A stretch of 64,000 bases of DNA from JBJSXJ01 sp044235425 (GTDB lineage: Bacteria; Planctomycetota; Planctomycetia; Pirellulales; Pirellulaceae): contig JBIIHW010000015.1 of NCBI GenBank assembly GCA_044235425.1, positions 1 through 64,000 on the forward strand. The letters run 5' to 3'. How positions within the stretch are numbered: the stretch's first letter is position 1; every line of letters starts with the position of its first letter. Both the position numbers and the translations under genes were made by a program. Under the pieces are notes generated by a model. The model did not search any database. It had not been told where the DNA came from and saw only the letters and a list, made by a program, of their open reading frames with translations. Shown here in pieces: positions 24,772 through 32,971 of the stretch.

Positions 24772-26805
24772 CTACGAGCCGCTCGGAGCACGACCAGCAG
24801 CGCCGCCACCGGGAGCGCCACCGCCGGGAGCGCCACCTCCGGGAGCACCGCCTCCGGGAGCGCCGCCTCCGGGAGCACCACCACCGGGAGCACCACCACC
24901 GGGAGCACCACCGCCGCTACCCCGCAGTCGGGCCATCCCAGCTTCAAATTCGGCTTTGTCTACCGCGCCGTCGCCATTGGCATCGTTTTGTTTGAAACGA
25001 TCCCGGAATGTCTCGGGAATCGATGCCATTTCGGACTCGTCAACCTTGCCGTCACTATTGGCATCCATGCGTGCGAACATAGCAGCGGGGTCAAACGCGC
25101 CACCACCAGCACCACCCGGTCCTCCACGACGCCCCGCTCCACCAGCACCCGCTCCACCAGCACCCGCTCCACCAGCACCGGCAGCGGCGCCACCAGCACC
25201 CGCTGGTCCACCAGCTGCGGCCTTCGTTTCGGGGCTACCGCCAGTCGGCCCACTACCAGCTCCCCCCGCCTCGCCGCTTCCAGACTTCGATTTACTCATC
25301 GTTCCTAGCGTTTCGGCCTTCACCTTTTCCACCACCTTGGGCAGCGTTATGAGCGACACAAAGTTGCGATGATCCAGCACGACCTGCTCGCCTTCCACAA
25401 TCCCGTTCCTGACGTCATCCTCGCCGTCGACCACCTCCTGGTCTTCAATCGTGACATACTTGTCATTGCTCGAACCGATCTTCACTCGTCGCAGTTCCAA
25501 CTCCAGTTTCCCCGCCGCTCCCGGCTTTTTGACCAAGCAGTAGGTTTTGCTGCCATGTTCAAACACACCTTGAACCGGCAACTGCAAAGTGTTCTCACGC
25601 TGCTCGACAAAAATTCGGACTTCGGCCGTCAATCCGGTACGAATACCCTCGGGGGCATCGGCCAGGCGGATGAACGTGGCGTACTCCTTCACCTGGGAAC
25701 TGAACCAGCCACCCGGTTCGGCATACTGGTTCACCTTGGTGACTTCGCCGCGGAGTGGAGTTTGATCCGCAAAGGCATCTAATCGCACCAGGGCTGGCAT
25801 GCCGGCTTTGACCAAGGTCACGCGCGATTCGTTGATCTTCGATTTGACCTGCATCTGATTGGGATCGGGTAACCGCACGATCACCTGCCCTTCGCGGACG
25901 TTCACGCCAGCCTCGACGACGAATTCCGAAGAGCCGCCGCGCTGATTGGAAACATTTGCGTAGACGACCTGCCCATCCGCCGGGGCTTTGATTTCGCACT
26001 TGATCAACTGATCTTCGATGTCTTTCAGCTTTTTGAGTTCCAAGTCGTGACTGCTCTGCTCAGCATCCCATTTGGCCTTTGTAATGGCGATGTTGCTATC
26101 GACCGTCTTTAGTTCTTTGGCCCGCGTGTATTCCCGGAGCACCTTCAGCTTCGTTTGTGCGACCTCTAACTCGTTCTCCGCTTTATCGACCAAAAACTGC
26201 TCGCCTTCCAGCTGCAACGTGGTGATGATTCCTTTGGCCAGCAGTCGCTCGGCAGATTCCAGGGAGAGCTGCGCGGACCGCAAGCCCTGCTCCGCCACAA
26301 ACACTTCACCCAGGATCGTTTTTTCTTGCTGCTTGTAGGTGCCTTCCAGGTATTCGGTGCGAGCGATCAAGGCAGCTTCGTAGTTATTGCGTGCCTGAAC
26401 GACGACCGCTTCGCTGGTATTGCACGAGATCCGCTGTTGGTCACGGTCGCGTTCCAGGGCAGAACCGTCGAGTCGGACGAGGGAATCGCCCTTCTTGACG
26501 TGAGAGCCCTCGGGGATTACCCACAGGATTTGTACGCCAGACGTATTGCGCGACTTCACCTCACAACGGACCTCAATGTTGCTGGAGCTCTCGATTTCAC
26601 CTTGCTCCAGCACGATGTGGTCAAATGGCCCCTTGGCGACCGTGTGCAGCAGCGGATTGCCGCTTGCGGAACCCTCGCTGCGAAAAAATCCCCAAGCGAC
26701 ACCGCCCAGAATCAGCAGCGCTACCAGCACTCCAACCACCAATAGCAGGGTATTACCGCTTCGCTGAACTTGCAGCCCAAGTCCCGCCACGTTTCGCTTA
26801 GCCAT
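24772..26805 (-). CDS. macA: HlyD/MacA-family periplasmic adaptor with EF-hands and Gly/Ala/Pro repeat tail
   Basis: The protein has 677 residues. An N-terminal anchor (about 18-42) is followed by the adaptor body: a biotinyl-lipoyl half-motif near residue 80, a long helical hairpin (about 125-260; TLQLEGEQFLVDKAENELEVAQTK), a second lipoyl half (CEIKAPADGQVVYAN) and beta-barrel regions to about 460. This is the MacA/HlyD plan that links permease to outer-membrane duct. Unusually, about 200 further residues follow: a Gly/Ala-rich region, two EF-hand loops (DANSDGKVDESE, DANGDGAVDKAE; about 565-625) and a terminal GGGAP array. Typical MacA proteins end near 370-400 residues. The EF-hands suggest calcium-dependent assembly or stability. 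Transcription comes from the marR side. Confidence 0.92.
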   Translation of the reverse strand: MAKRNVAGLGLQVQRSGNTLLLVVGVLVALLILGGVAWGFFRSEGSASGNPLLHTVAKGPFDHIVLEQGEIESSSNIEVRCEVKSRNTSGVQILWVIPEGSHVKKGDSLVRLDGSALERDRDQQRISCNTSEAVVVQARNNYEAALIARTEYLEGTYKQQEKTILGEVFVAEQGLRSAQLSLESAERLLAKGIITTLQLEGEQFLVDKAENELEVAQTKLKVLREYTRAKELKTVDSNIAITKAKWDAEQSSHDLELKKLKDIEDQLIKCEIKAPADGQVVYANVSNQRGGSSEFVVEAGVNVREGQVIVRLPDPNQMQVKSKINESRVTLVKAGMPALVRLDAFADQTPLRGEVTKVNQYAEPGGWFSSQVKEYATFIRLADAPEGIRTGLTAEVRIFVEQRENTLQLPVQGVFEHGSKTYCLVKKPGAAGKLELELRRVKIGSSNDKYVTIEDQEVVDGEDDVRNGIVEGEQVVLDHRNFVSLITLPKVVEKVKAETLGTMSKSKSGSGEAGGAGSGPTGGSPETKAAAGGPAGAGGAAAGAGGAGAGGAGAGGAGRRGGPGGAGGGAFDPAAMFARMDANSDGKVDESEMASIPETFRDRFKQNDANGDGAVDKAEFEAGMARLRGSGGGAPGGGAPGGGAPGGGAPGGGAPGGGAPGGGAPGGGAAGRAPSGS
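24800..24920 (-). repeat. 15-bp GC-rich minisatellite, about 8 copies, in frame
   Basis: About 8 x 15 bp, plus-strand unit similar to GCCACCGGGAGCGCC. It encodes GGGAP x7 plus GGGAA at the very C-terminus of the adaptor. A second, looser Gly/Ala array of the same protein lies at about 25100-25215. Third-position variation between copies shows it is older than the SNAP array. Confidence 0.88.
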
Positions 26806-26893
26806 GACTGTTTACTCCGCCTGAGGATTCCATTTGTGAGCTGTCCAGCAATCAGGAGCGAGCCTTGAGCCCGGGTACCAGGGTTGTCGTGGA

Positions 26894-26900
26894 ACGATTC
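26894..26900. promoter_or_regulatory. AACGATT half-site in the TolC-adaptor intergenic gap
   Basis: The heptamer AACGATT lies in the 166-base gap between the TolC-like gene and the adaptor gene. The same heptamer makes up the palindrome before marR. A TATAGT hexamer on the minus strand in this gap might be an internal promoter. Regulation from here is speculative. Confidence 0.25.
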
Positions 26901-26971
26901 TTCCGGCACGTTTCACCTGTGGTACAGCCCGCTCCGTACTATACCGAGTAACCGGGCCTGATGCATCCAGC

Positions 26972-29900
26972 TCACTCGGCCGCTGGACCATAAAGCTCTG
27001 TCTTTGGCCCTGCCTTTACCTCTGCCTTTACCTCTGTCTTTCGCCCTGTTGGGAGCTCGTCTGTCACGTCGGGTTTCCGGCGCGAACTGGACTTGCCGCC
27101 TGTAGTCGTCGACTGACTTGCACGTGGCACTGCTGGACGTGGCACTGCTGGACGTGGCACTGCTGCACGTGGCACTGCGGTATCGGCACCCAACTCTGCG
27201 GACCGCGACAGGGCTGGAGTTGATGACAACCCCAGAGCGGAGTCAATGTTGTGCGCGGTGGCTGGTGTCACGCGGTCGGCCACCGGTCGGCGATTCTTTA
27301 AGATGCTGCGATGTTCCTCCGGTTGCGCCGGGTCGCTTACGGTCTCAGGCGCAAATTTACCCATGGCTCTCGCGACTGGCGTCTCTTCGGTGGCGGCTGC
27401 CGCACGTGTCACGCGCGGAATTGGCTCCAGCACGCGACGCCCCTCCTCCTTTGCTGCCTCTGCTTTCGCCAAGGTCAGACCCCGTTTGACTTCCGCTCCC
27501 CTGCGACCAGCAGCCACACCGGTGGTCTTTTGCTGACTGTTAGTCGTCGTCTCGGCGGGTGGTTCAGGCTTGGGAACCGGTAACTCTTCCTCAGCCGTTT
27601 TCGTCGCCGGACCTGTTCCAAACGTCGACATCATCTCATCCGGAGCGGGTGGTACGTAGTCATAGAGCTGCTGCACGCGCTGCAGGTAGTCGGCACCGAT
27701 CGGCCCCGGATCAATCCAGATGCCCTCCTCGTCGACTCGCATGGTCCCTAAATCCAGATCCAGCTGGCGACGATTCACCTCGTAGTTAATCCAAATGCTG
27801 AGGAAATCGTTTTGGGCGTTAAGCAAATCCGTGAGAGCGGAAACTGCATCGCGTGCCGCCGTTGGTCCGGTATCGCCCGGACGACTTAACAGCTCTGTAT
27901 TCAAGTCGTTCTGCTCCGCTGCTACCGATACCGCGAATCGTTGAAACTCGAAATTCACCAGATTCGTGTCGAGCGTTCTCAGCACGAGTCGCAGTCCGCG
28001 CGACAGGTTATCGACGAACTGATAGTAAGATCGCTTCGCCTGCTGATACTCAATCAGTGACTGGCGGTAAGTGTTGCGTTCCGACAATCGCACAATTGGT
28101 GCATCGAACTGCATGCCGACTCGCAGCCGTCCCGTGGCATTGTTTAAGCTCAGGGGATTTTGCGTTGTGTTGCTCACATCACCCGAGAAAACCAGGTTAA
28201 GGGTGCTTTCAAGGTTGTCGGCGTTGAATTCAATCAACCGCCAACTATCCACCAGACTCGCCCGCGCATTCATCCAGTCATGGCGAAACTGTCGAGCAAT
28301 GTCGAGAGCGGATTCGTGTGGCAGATCGACATCTGTCAGCGCGATACTCTCGGCTCGCAATTGCGCCTGAGCCAGTTCCAAGGCCAGGATGACATTGCGA
28401 AGCAGATCCAGTTGTTCATTGATCTGCTTTTTAATCTCGAGTACTTCTGTCGCACGTTTTTCATCCTCCAGGTCGGCTCCCGCTTTGAGCAAATTCGCCA
28501 GCCGTGCATCTACCTTGCCGAATTCCGTTTCTGTTTTATTCAGCGATCGATCAATCACGCCTAGTCGTCCTCGCACATCCTTTTGCAGCTTGGTTATCCG
28601 CTGCGGATCAAAGACGAGCGGGTCGAGCTCGGGAACTTGCAGCAGTGCGCAAGGGGAGTTGCGCAGGGCATCGAATTTTGCTGTCAGTTTTTCCAGCTGA
28701 GCGATACGTGTCGGGGCGAGGCGTTCGAAATCCTTCTCGTCTGCCAGCACCCGTCTCTGATCTTCGTCAGCCACGCGAGCTGCAAACTTGCTCATCGCTG
28801 CCACGTCGCGCCGCACGCTTTGCAGGTCCTTCGCAAAATCGTCACTCCAAGCCAGCTTACTCAGTTCGACTGGCTGACCGTCTACTTCCTGGTTTTCACG
28901 TTGAATTTGTTTGCTGAAGTCGAGCAGTCGCAAACCCCACTCGGGCCGTAGCTGCTCCAGTTCCTCGCGTCGTCCTTCCAGTCCGTCATCGATCAAGTAG
29001 AAGCGTTTGAGGAGCGGATCGGTGACTTCGACGCAGACCGCGGGAGGCAAGCCCAGCGAACCCACTTTGAAGTTATCCAGGGACTGCTGGTAACTGTTGC
29101 GACTATTCAGCAGTCGACTCTCCTGCACCAGGATAGCTTGTCGTGCTTGTGCCACCTGCAGGCGTGCTCGGGCTTTCGGCTCCGTTTCCGCTTGCTTGGT
29201 GCGCGGATCAATGTTGCCGATCCCTTCCTCTTTATCCACCAGTGTTGCGAGATTGGAGCGCAGGAGGCGAATATTAATTTCCGAATTGCGGATCTGCATC
29301 ATGTTTTGCAAGAGCCCCAGGTAGCCACCCGCTTGGCCGGCTCCCGCACCTGTGGTGCCACCGCCTCCTCCGCCAGCTCCGGTCGTGGCTAACCGGCCGA
29401 AGCCGCCCGCACCCACTCCGCTGAACCCTTCAAAGCCTGTTCCGCCGAGCACACCGCCCCGACGAGTCGGGCCGTCGCCGGCCGAAGAGCGACCGGTGAG
29501 TACATCGACGTAGAAGGCTTGGCGATAACGCTCCATAGAACGCACGTTCGACAGCAGTGTGCGTTCGGAAATCGTCAATCGTTCCATCACTCGATCACGC
29601 CCCGCTCCGCGCAGCAGCGGCTGAATCAGCGAAAAATCGAGTAAGGTTTGTCCGGAATAATCATTGGGCCCCGAGAACTGCCACATCAGCGAGTTCGCCA
29701 TGCCGACGACCAAGTCCGCACCTGTGGTAAAACTGCGCTGTAAGGTGACCGCCGCCGGGTTGCGGCCTGTCGAGTAGCTGGACGTGTTAAATAAACTACT
29801 GCTGTTTCCACCCGCTCCCCGCCGACGTGGACCGTCGGCTGTGTAAGACGTTTGATAGCCGGCAAAGAATTGGTTACTGAACCGAAATCGCTCGAAACTT

Positions 29901-30376
29901 ACATCCAGCGCCGATAAATACAACTCTTCGGATTCCGACTGGAAGGTGCGGTTGTGAAGGCGGGCGAGCCGCATCGCCATGTCGGCATCCAGACTGATCG
30001 TGCCACGTTCATTGAGTGGCAGATAATCTTCCCAGACGGGGTTTTCTACCGTATCGGTGTCACCCCCATAGTGCCAGCCTGAATAGCCTCGTTTGCCATC
30101 CACTCGATGCATCAATTCATGGGCGGCGGGATCGTCGCGCGGAATCGGTGGAGTGTCCGCGGAGAAGGGGTCGAACATGCGGGAACGAGGATCCACGTAG
30201 AGCGAGTAGGAATCCAAGTTCCAGTGGGGATTCGTGGCTTTTTCCTCAATCAGCGCCAGACCCTCGTTGTCAGCCTGTCGCCGATAGTGAGCTCGATTGC
30301 AGCCCGGCATCATCGCTGCCGCTAGTAAACAAGCCGCTGCTACCCATCGACCACGTCGCGAAAACCAACGTTTCAT
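26972..30376 (-). CDS. Very large TolC-like outer-membrane efflux lipoprotein
   Basis: The protein has 1134 residues; ATG 30376 is chosen because AAGGAAGG lies upstream and it begins a lipoprotein signal with C26 in AAAMMPGCN. The longer upstream frame is only the antisense of marR. The N-terminal part (about 90-330) and C-terminal part (about 700-960; helical heptads such as AKRSYYQFVDNLSRGLRLVLR and LLNAQNDFLSIWINYEVNRRQL) look like the two TolC/OEP repeats. Between them sit a Gly-rich loop (about 318-375) and a long charged helical insert (about 440-700). The C-terminal 150 residues are disordered with AVPRP repeats. Normal TolC proteins have 450-500 residues, so this duct is expanded more than twofold. 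It lies 56 bases after marR in the efflux operon. Confidence 0.88.
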   Translation of the reverse strand: MKRWFSRRGRWVAAACLLAAAMMPGCNRAHYRRQADNEGLALIEEKATNPHWNLDSYSLYVDPRSRMFDPFSADTPPIPRDDPAAHELMHRVDGKRGYSGWHYGGDTDTVENPVWEDYLPLNERGTISLDADMAMRLARLHNRTFQSESEELYLSALDVSFERFRFSNQFFAGYQTSYTADGPRRRGAGGNSSSLFNTSSYSTGRNPAAVTLQRSFTTGADLVVGMANSLMWQFSGPNDYSGQTLLDFSLIQPLLRGAGRDRVMERLTISERTLLSNVRSMERYRQAFYVDVLTGRSSAGDGPTRRGGVLGGTGFEGFSGVGAGGFGRLATTGAGGGGGGTTGAGAGQAGGYLGLLQNMMQIRNSEINIRLLRSNLATLVDKEEGIGNIDPRTKQAETEPKARARLQVAQARQAILVQESRLLNSRNSYQQSLDNFKVGSLGLPPAVCVEVTDPLLKRFYLIDDGLEGRREELEQLRPEWGLRLLDFSKQIQRENQEVDGQPVELSKLAWSDDFAKDLQSVRRDVAAMSKFAARVADEDQRRVLADEKDFERLAPTRIAQLEKLTAKFDALRNSPCALLQVPELDPLVFDPQRITKLQKDVRGRLGVIDRSLNKTETEFGKVDARLANLLKAGADLEDEKRATEVLEIKKQINEQLDLLRNVILALELAQAQLRAESIALTDVDLPHESALDIARQFRHDWMNARASLVDSWRLIEFNADNLESTLNLVFSGDVSNTTQNPLSLNNATGRLRVGMQFDAPIVRLSERNTYRQSLIEYQQAKRSYYQFVDNLSRGLRLVLRTLDTNLVNFEFQRFAVSVAAEQNDLNTELLSRPGDTGPTAARDAVSALTDLLNAQNDFLSIWINYEVNRRQLDLDLGTMRVDEEGIWIDPGPIGADYLQRVQQLYDYVPPAPDEMMSTFGTGPATKTAEEELPVPKPEPPAETTTNSQQKTTGVAAGRRGAEVKRGLTLAKAEAAKEEGRRVLEPIPRVTRAAAATEETPVARAMGKFAPETVSDPAQPEEHRSILKNRRPVADRVTPATAHNIDSALGLSSTPALSRSAELGADTAVPRAAVPRPAVPRPAVPRASQSTTTGGKSSSRRKPDVTDELPTGRKTEVKAEVKAGPKTELYGPAAE
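27121..27180 (-). repeat. 15-bp minisatellite, 4 copies, in frame
   Basis: 60 bases = 4 x 15 bp, plus-strand unit (C/G)ACGTGGCACTGCTG. It encodes AVPRA/AVPRP repeats in the disordered C-terminal tail of the TolC-like protein. The two central copies are identical. Confidence 0.88.
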
Positions 30377-30383
30377 AACGATT
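30377..30383. promoter_or_regulatory. AACGATT half-site abutting the TolC-like start codon
   Basis: AACGATT directly precedes the TolC-like ATG on the minus strand, within the 56-base marR-tolC gap. It is the same heptamer as in the marR upstream palindrome, and with AACGTT-like sequence just inside the gene it makes an imperfect palindrome. Confidence 0.3.
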
Positions 30384-30432
30384 GCGCCTTCCTTAGCTTC
30401 TCGACATCCTGCCTTGAAGTACCGCCTCGGAC

Positions 30433-30999
30433 TTAAGCCGCTCGCGCTTCTGCTGCCGCGGCGACCAATCCGGACTGCTCCGTGGACTCGTCCGCACCGA
30501 TCGCTACGAGGTGCCGTAAAAATTCCAGACAAGTTGCTTGCTCCGCTTCCGTGACCTGTGATTCCAGGGCGGTGACAAGTGGCTGCAAGCGGGTCATGGT
30601 GCGCTCCAGCACCAACTGACCGGCAGCGGTCAATCGCAGAATCTGTCGACGACGATCGGCTGCCGGTCGCTGCATCTCGATCCAACCACGATCACAGACG
30701 TCATACACCAGGCCGCTGAGCTGAGCGGCCGAAAGTCCCAAGCGGCCGATTAAATCTGCCTGAGGCACCCCTTGTTCGCGGCGTCCACCGCAGATCCAAA
30801 GGAGGAGGAATTCGCTATCGTTCAGCTGGCAAGCGTGGGTGTGCTGGGCGAGCACTTTGCGAAGTTGCCGACTCGCTTGAAACGCCGTCAACACCACCTC
30901 AATCCACCAGTCCGGTTCGCTCCGCTTGACCATCCCTTGTTCTCTCCCCTGCCGTCGCCGAAATCGAATCAGATCCACCGCTTCCATCCAGGTCCCCAA
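30433..30999 (-). CDS. MarR-family transcriptional regulator
   Basis: The protein has 188 residues. A winged helix-turn-helix occupies about 65-135 (QLNDSEFLLLWICGG, then QADLIGRLGLSAAQLSGLVYDVCDRGWIEMQRPAADRR). The dimerisation helices flank it. The D-R-R segment of the wing and the order of helices are those of MarR proteins, which usually repress nearby efflux or detoxification genes and release DNA on ligand binding. It is first in the operon marR - tolC-like - macA - ATPase - permease, and a palindrome sits 71 bases before its ATG. Autorepression with control of the whole pump is the natural inference. The N-terminal 25 residues are Arg-rich, and translation could start later at M23. Confidence 0.9.
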   Translation of the reverse strand: MGTWMEAVDLIRFRRRQGREQGMVKRSEPDWWIEVVLTAFQASRQLRKVLAQHTHACQLNDSEFLLLWICGGRREQGVPQADLIGRLGLSAAQLSGLVYDVCDRGWIEMQRPAADRRRQILRLTAAGQLVLERTMTRLQPLVTALESQVTEAEQATCLEFLRHLVAIGADESTEQSGLVAAAAEARAA

Positions 31000-31392
31000 A
31001 GAATCCCCCAGGAATTGCGGCTCGCTCGGCCGCGACTTGTGCTGTTTCCTTGGTCTCGTTTGAATTCCGCAATCGTTCTCAAACGAAACGATTTACCTAG
31101 AAGAAGATTTCGGGAGATGCAGCGGATAAACTTGAACGATTATGAAGGGGCTAGGGATTAGGTCAGGAAGTAGGTGCAGACGGCGGGATTTTCTTGACGC
31201 CCTAGTTCACCCAGCTTAACATCGGAGATTCGCAGCGGATGCGAAACCGTGCGTATCGTGTCGGTTAGGGCAAGGGTGCCGACTGCGAGACAACGGAAGC
31301 ACTTTGCGGCTCCGGCGGGCCGATGAATACGAAACTGTTGGTTACTATTTCACCGATTTGTTGTCCCTTCGCACTGGGAAGCTGAGCTGGTC
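31000..31392. other. 393-base divergent intergenic region (marR / 31393 gene)
   Basis: It holds the promoters for the efflux operon and probably for the membrane protein at 31393. I see the AACGATT palindrome at 31071-31093, a second inverted repeat TCGTTTG (31056-31062)/CAAACGA (31080-31086) that overlaps it, and a third AACGATT at 31135-31141. From 31160 to 31392 I see no further structure and no gene. Confidence 0.6.
31071..31093. promoter_or_regulatory. Candidate MarR operator palindrome
   Basis: AATCGTT-N9-AACGATT gives perfect 7-bp arms centred 83 bases upstream of the marR ATG. A third heptamer copy lies at 31135-31141, and single copies occur in both downstream gaps of the operon (30377, 26894). 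The size and AT-rich arms fit MarR-type operators. No binding data exist. Confidence 0.5.
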
Positions 31393-32880
31393 ATGAATCT
31401 GCTGCTGATCGTGGTGATCTTGCTGGTGCTCCTCTTCCTGGTCGCCTTGGGTTTCAGCATTAAGACCTGGCGCTGGTTTGACATTGTTTCGGCCCTGTTT
31501 GTGTTTGGCGCTGCCCTGACAATCGTGGGTTATGCCGCGATTAGTCTGAAGACTAGGTCGACCTGGCAGCGGGTTGCGGGCGGCCTGGAAAAGCAGCTTA
31601 AACAGGTCACGAAAGAGGCGGAAAAGCTGCGTTTTGGTGATCCGGAACAACCGAATGCCGACCCACTTTTAAACTTGCGCGGTGCGCAGCATGAGGTCAA
31701 CCGACTGCTCATCAACCGCGGGCGTGTGTGGCGGCAGGGAACCATGACGAATATCGATGCGAACGCTGGCACGCTGAAGATCGGCACGCAGCCGCCGCCG
31801 CCCACGGAACCGTCTCCGAACCGTCTGGAGGTCAAGACGGTTGTGTATTTGTACCGCGAGGGAGTGCCTCAGCAGGTGTTGGCGCCGAATGTGCAAGCGG
31901 CGAATCTATCCGTGCCGGGTTTTTATGTCGGCGAATTTAAGACGATTGAAGTAACTGAGAATGACGTCACGTTGACGCCCACCCGACCGCTCGACGCGCA
32001 GCAAAGCAGTCTCATCAATCCTGGAGCCGAGTTTCGCTGGACGATTTACGAAAAGCTACCGACGGACACACCCGATGGTTTCTATGGTTTGACTGAGGAG
32101 CAGTTGCGGCAATTACTGCCCAACAATTTGCAGATTGACCCGGCTCGGTATGAGGCCTTGATTCGCTCCTTTGTACGGGAGGGGCAGGATGCGCAGCCGG
32201 ATGACCCGGCCGCTCAGCGATGGGCGGAAGTCGAGTTTCTGGTAGATACAGAAGAAGTGTCCGTTGATAGTGCGACGGCTCAATCGGATCGTGATTCTAA
32301 GTATTTCGATGACCAGGGTGGTGCTTTGTCTCCCTATTTGCGTCGTGGGCAGAAAGTGAAGTTCACCAAGCAGCAGAAAGCGATTCTGCCCAGTGCCAAG
32401 GCGGATGAGCTCATCGCGCAGTCGGTTTGCCGGAAAATTCGAGACGTGTATCGCCGCGAGCTGCGGGACTACAGCAATGATTTTCGGGAGATTACGGTAC
32501 GGATGGCCTATTTGCGTGACCGCATCAGCGAGGTGCAGCGGCAGACCGCGGTTTTAGTCGAGGCTCAAAAGAAGGCTCAGCTCCAGATCGATTACCGTAC
32601 ACAGGAGAAACTGAAGCTGGAGCAAGATCTGGCGAAGGTGGCAGCCGAACGGGATGTCGTGACGAAGTATGTCGAGCATTTGACGGCAGCGGTGCAGGAT
32701 GCGCAGCAGCGGGCCAACGAGCTATTCCGCCAGAACATTGCGATGGCTGACGAATTGGCCGCGGTGCAAAAGCGGCTCACGGACGAGATCAACAGCCGCA
32801 CCATTGAGGCACGCAAGGGCGACACGACGTCGGTGCGCCGACCGGTCGGTCCGGTAACCGCTCAGCTGTCCGATCCTTGA
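31393..32880 (+). CDS. Membrane-anchored coiled-coil protein of unknown function
   Basis: The protein has 495 residues. Two transmembrane helices at the N-terminus (about 2-24 and 28-52) anchor a large soluble region. Residues 60-340 are mixed alpha/beta with no known motif. Residues about 345-480 form a long charged coiled coil (RDRISEVQRQTAVLVEAQKK, then QEKLKLEQDLAKVAAERD). The tail is short and basic. No family was recognised, though similar two-helix plus coiled-coil proteins are common in planctomycetes. It ends 91 bases before purA on the same strand, and whether they share a transcript is unclear. A structural envelope role is only a guess. Confidence 0.82.
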   Translation: MNLLLIVVILLVLLFLVALGFSIKTWRWFDIVSALFVFGAALTIVGYAAISLKTRSTWQRVAGGLEKQLKQVTKEAEKLRFGDPEQPNADPLLNLRGAQHEVNRLLINRGRVWRQGTMTNIDANAGTLKIGTQPPPPTEPSPNRLEVKTVVYLYREGVPQQVLAPNVQAANLSVPGFYVGEFKTIEVTENDVTLTPTRPLDAQQSSLINPGAEFRWTIYEKLPTDTPDGFYGLTEEQLRQLLPNNLQIDPARYEALIRSFVREGQDAQPDDPAAQRWAEVEFLVDTEEVSVDSATAQSDRDSKYFDDQGGALSPYLRRGQKVKFTKQQKAILPSAKADELIAQSVCRKIRDVYRRELRDYSNDFREITVRMAYLRDRISEVQRQTAVLVEAQKKAQLQIDYRTQEKLKLEQDLAKVAAERDVVTKYVEHLTAAVQDAQQRANELFRQNIAMADELAAVQKRLTDEINSRTIEARKGDTTSVRRPVGPVTAQLSDP

Positions 32881-32971
32881 CCGTGTGGCGAGCGGCAACT
32901 TAGACTGAGGAGCTTGGAAGGGCCCTGGCGACTCGCCGTGGGCCCGCATTGTTCAGTCAAGGAGTTACTCG

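Noticed and set aside
30377..30685. N-terminal extension of the TolC-like gene
   Set aside because: This stretch is the opposite strand frame of marR, and the ATG at 30376 has a ribosome site and a lipoprotein signal.
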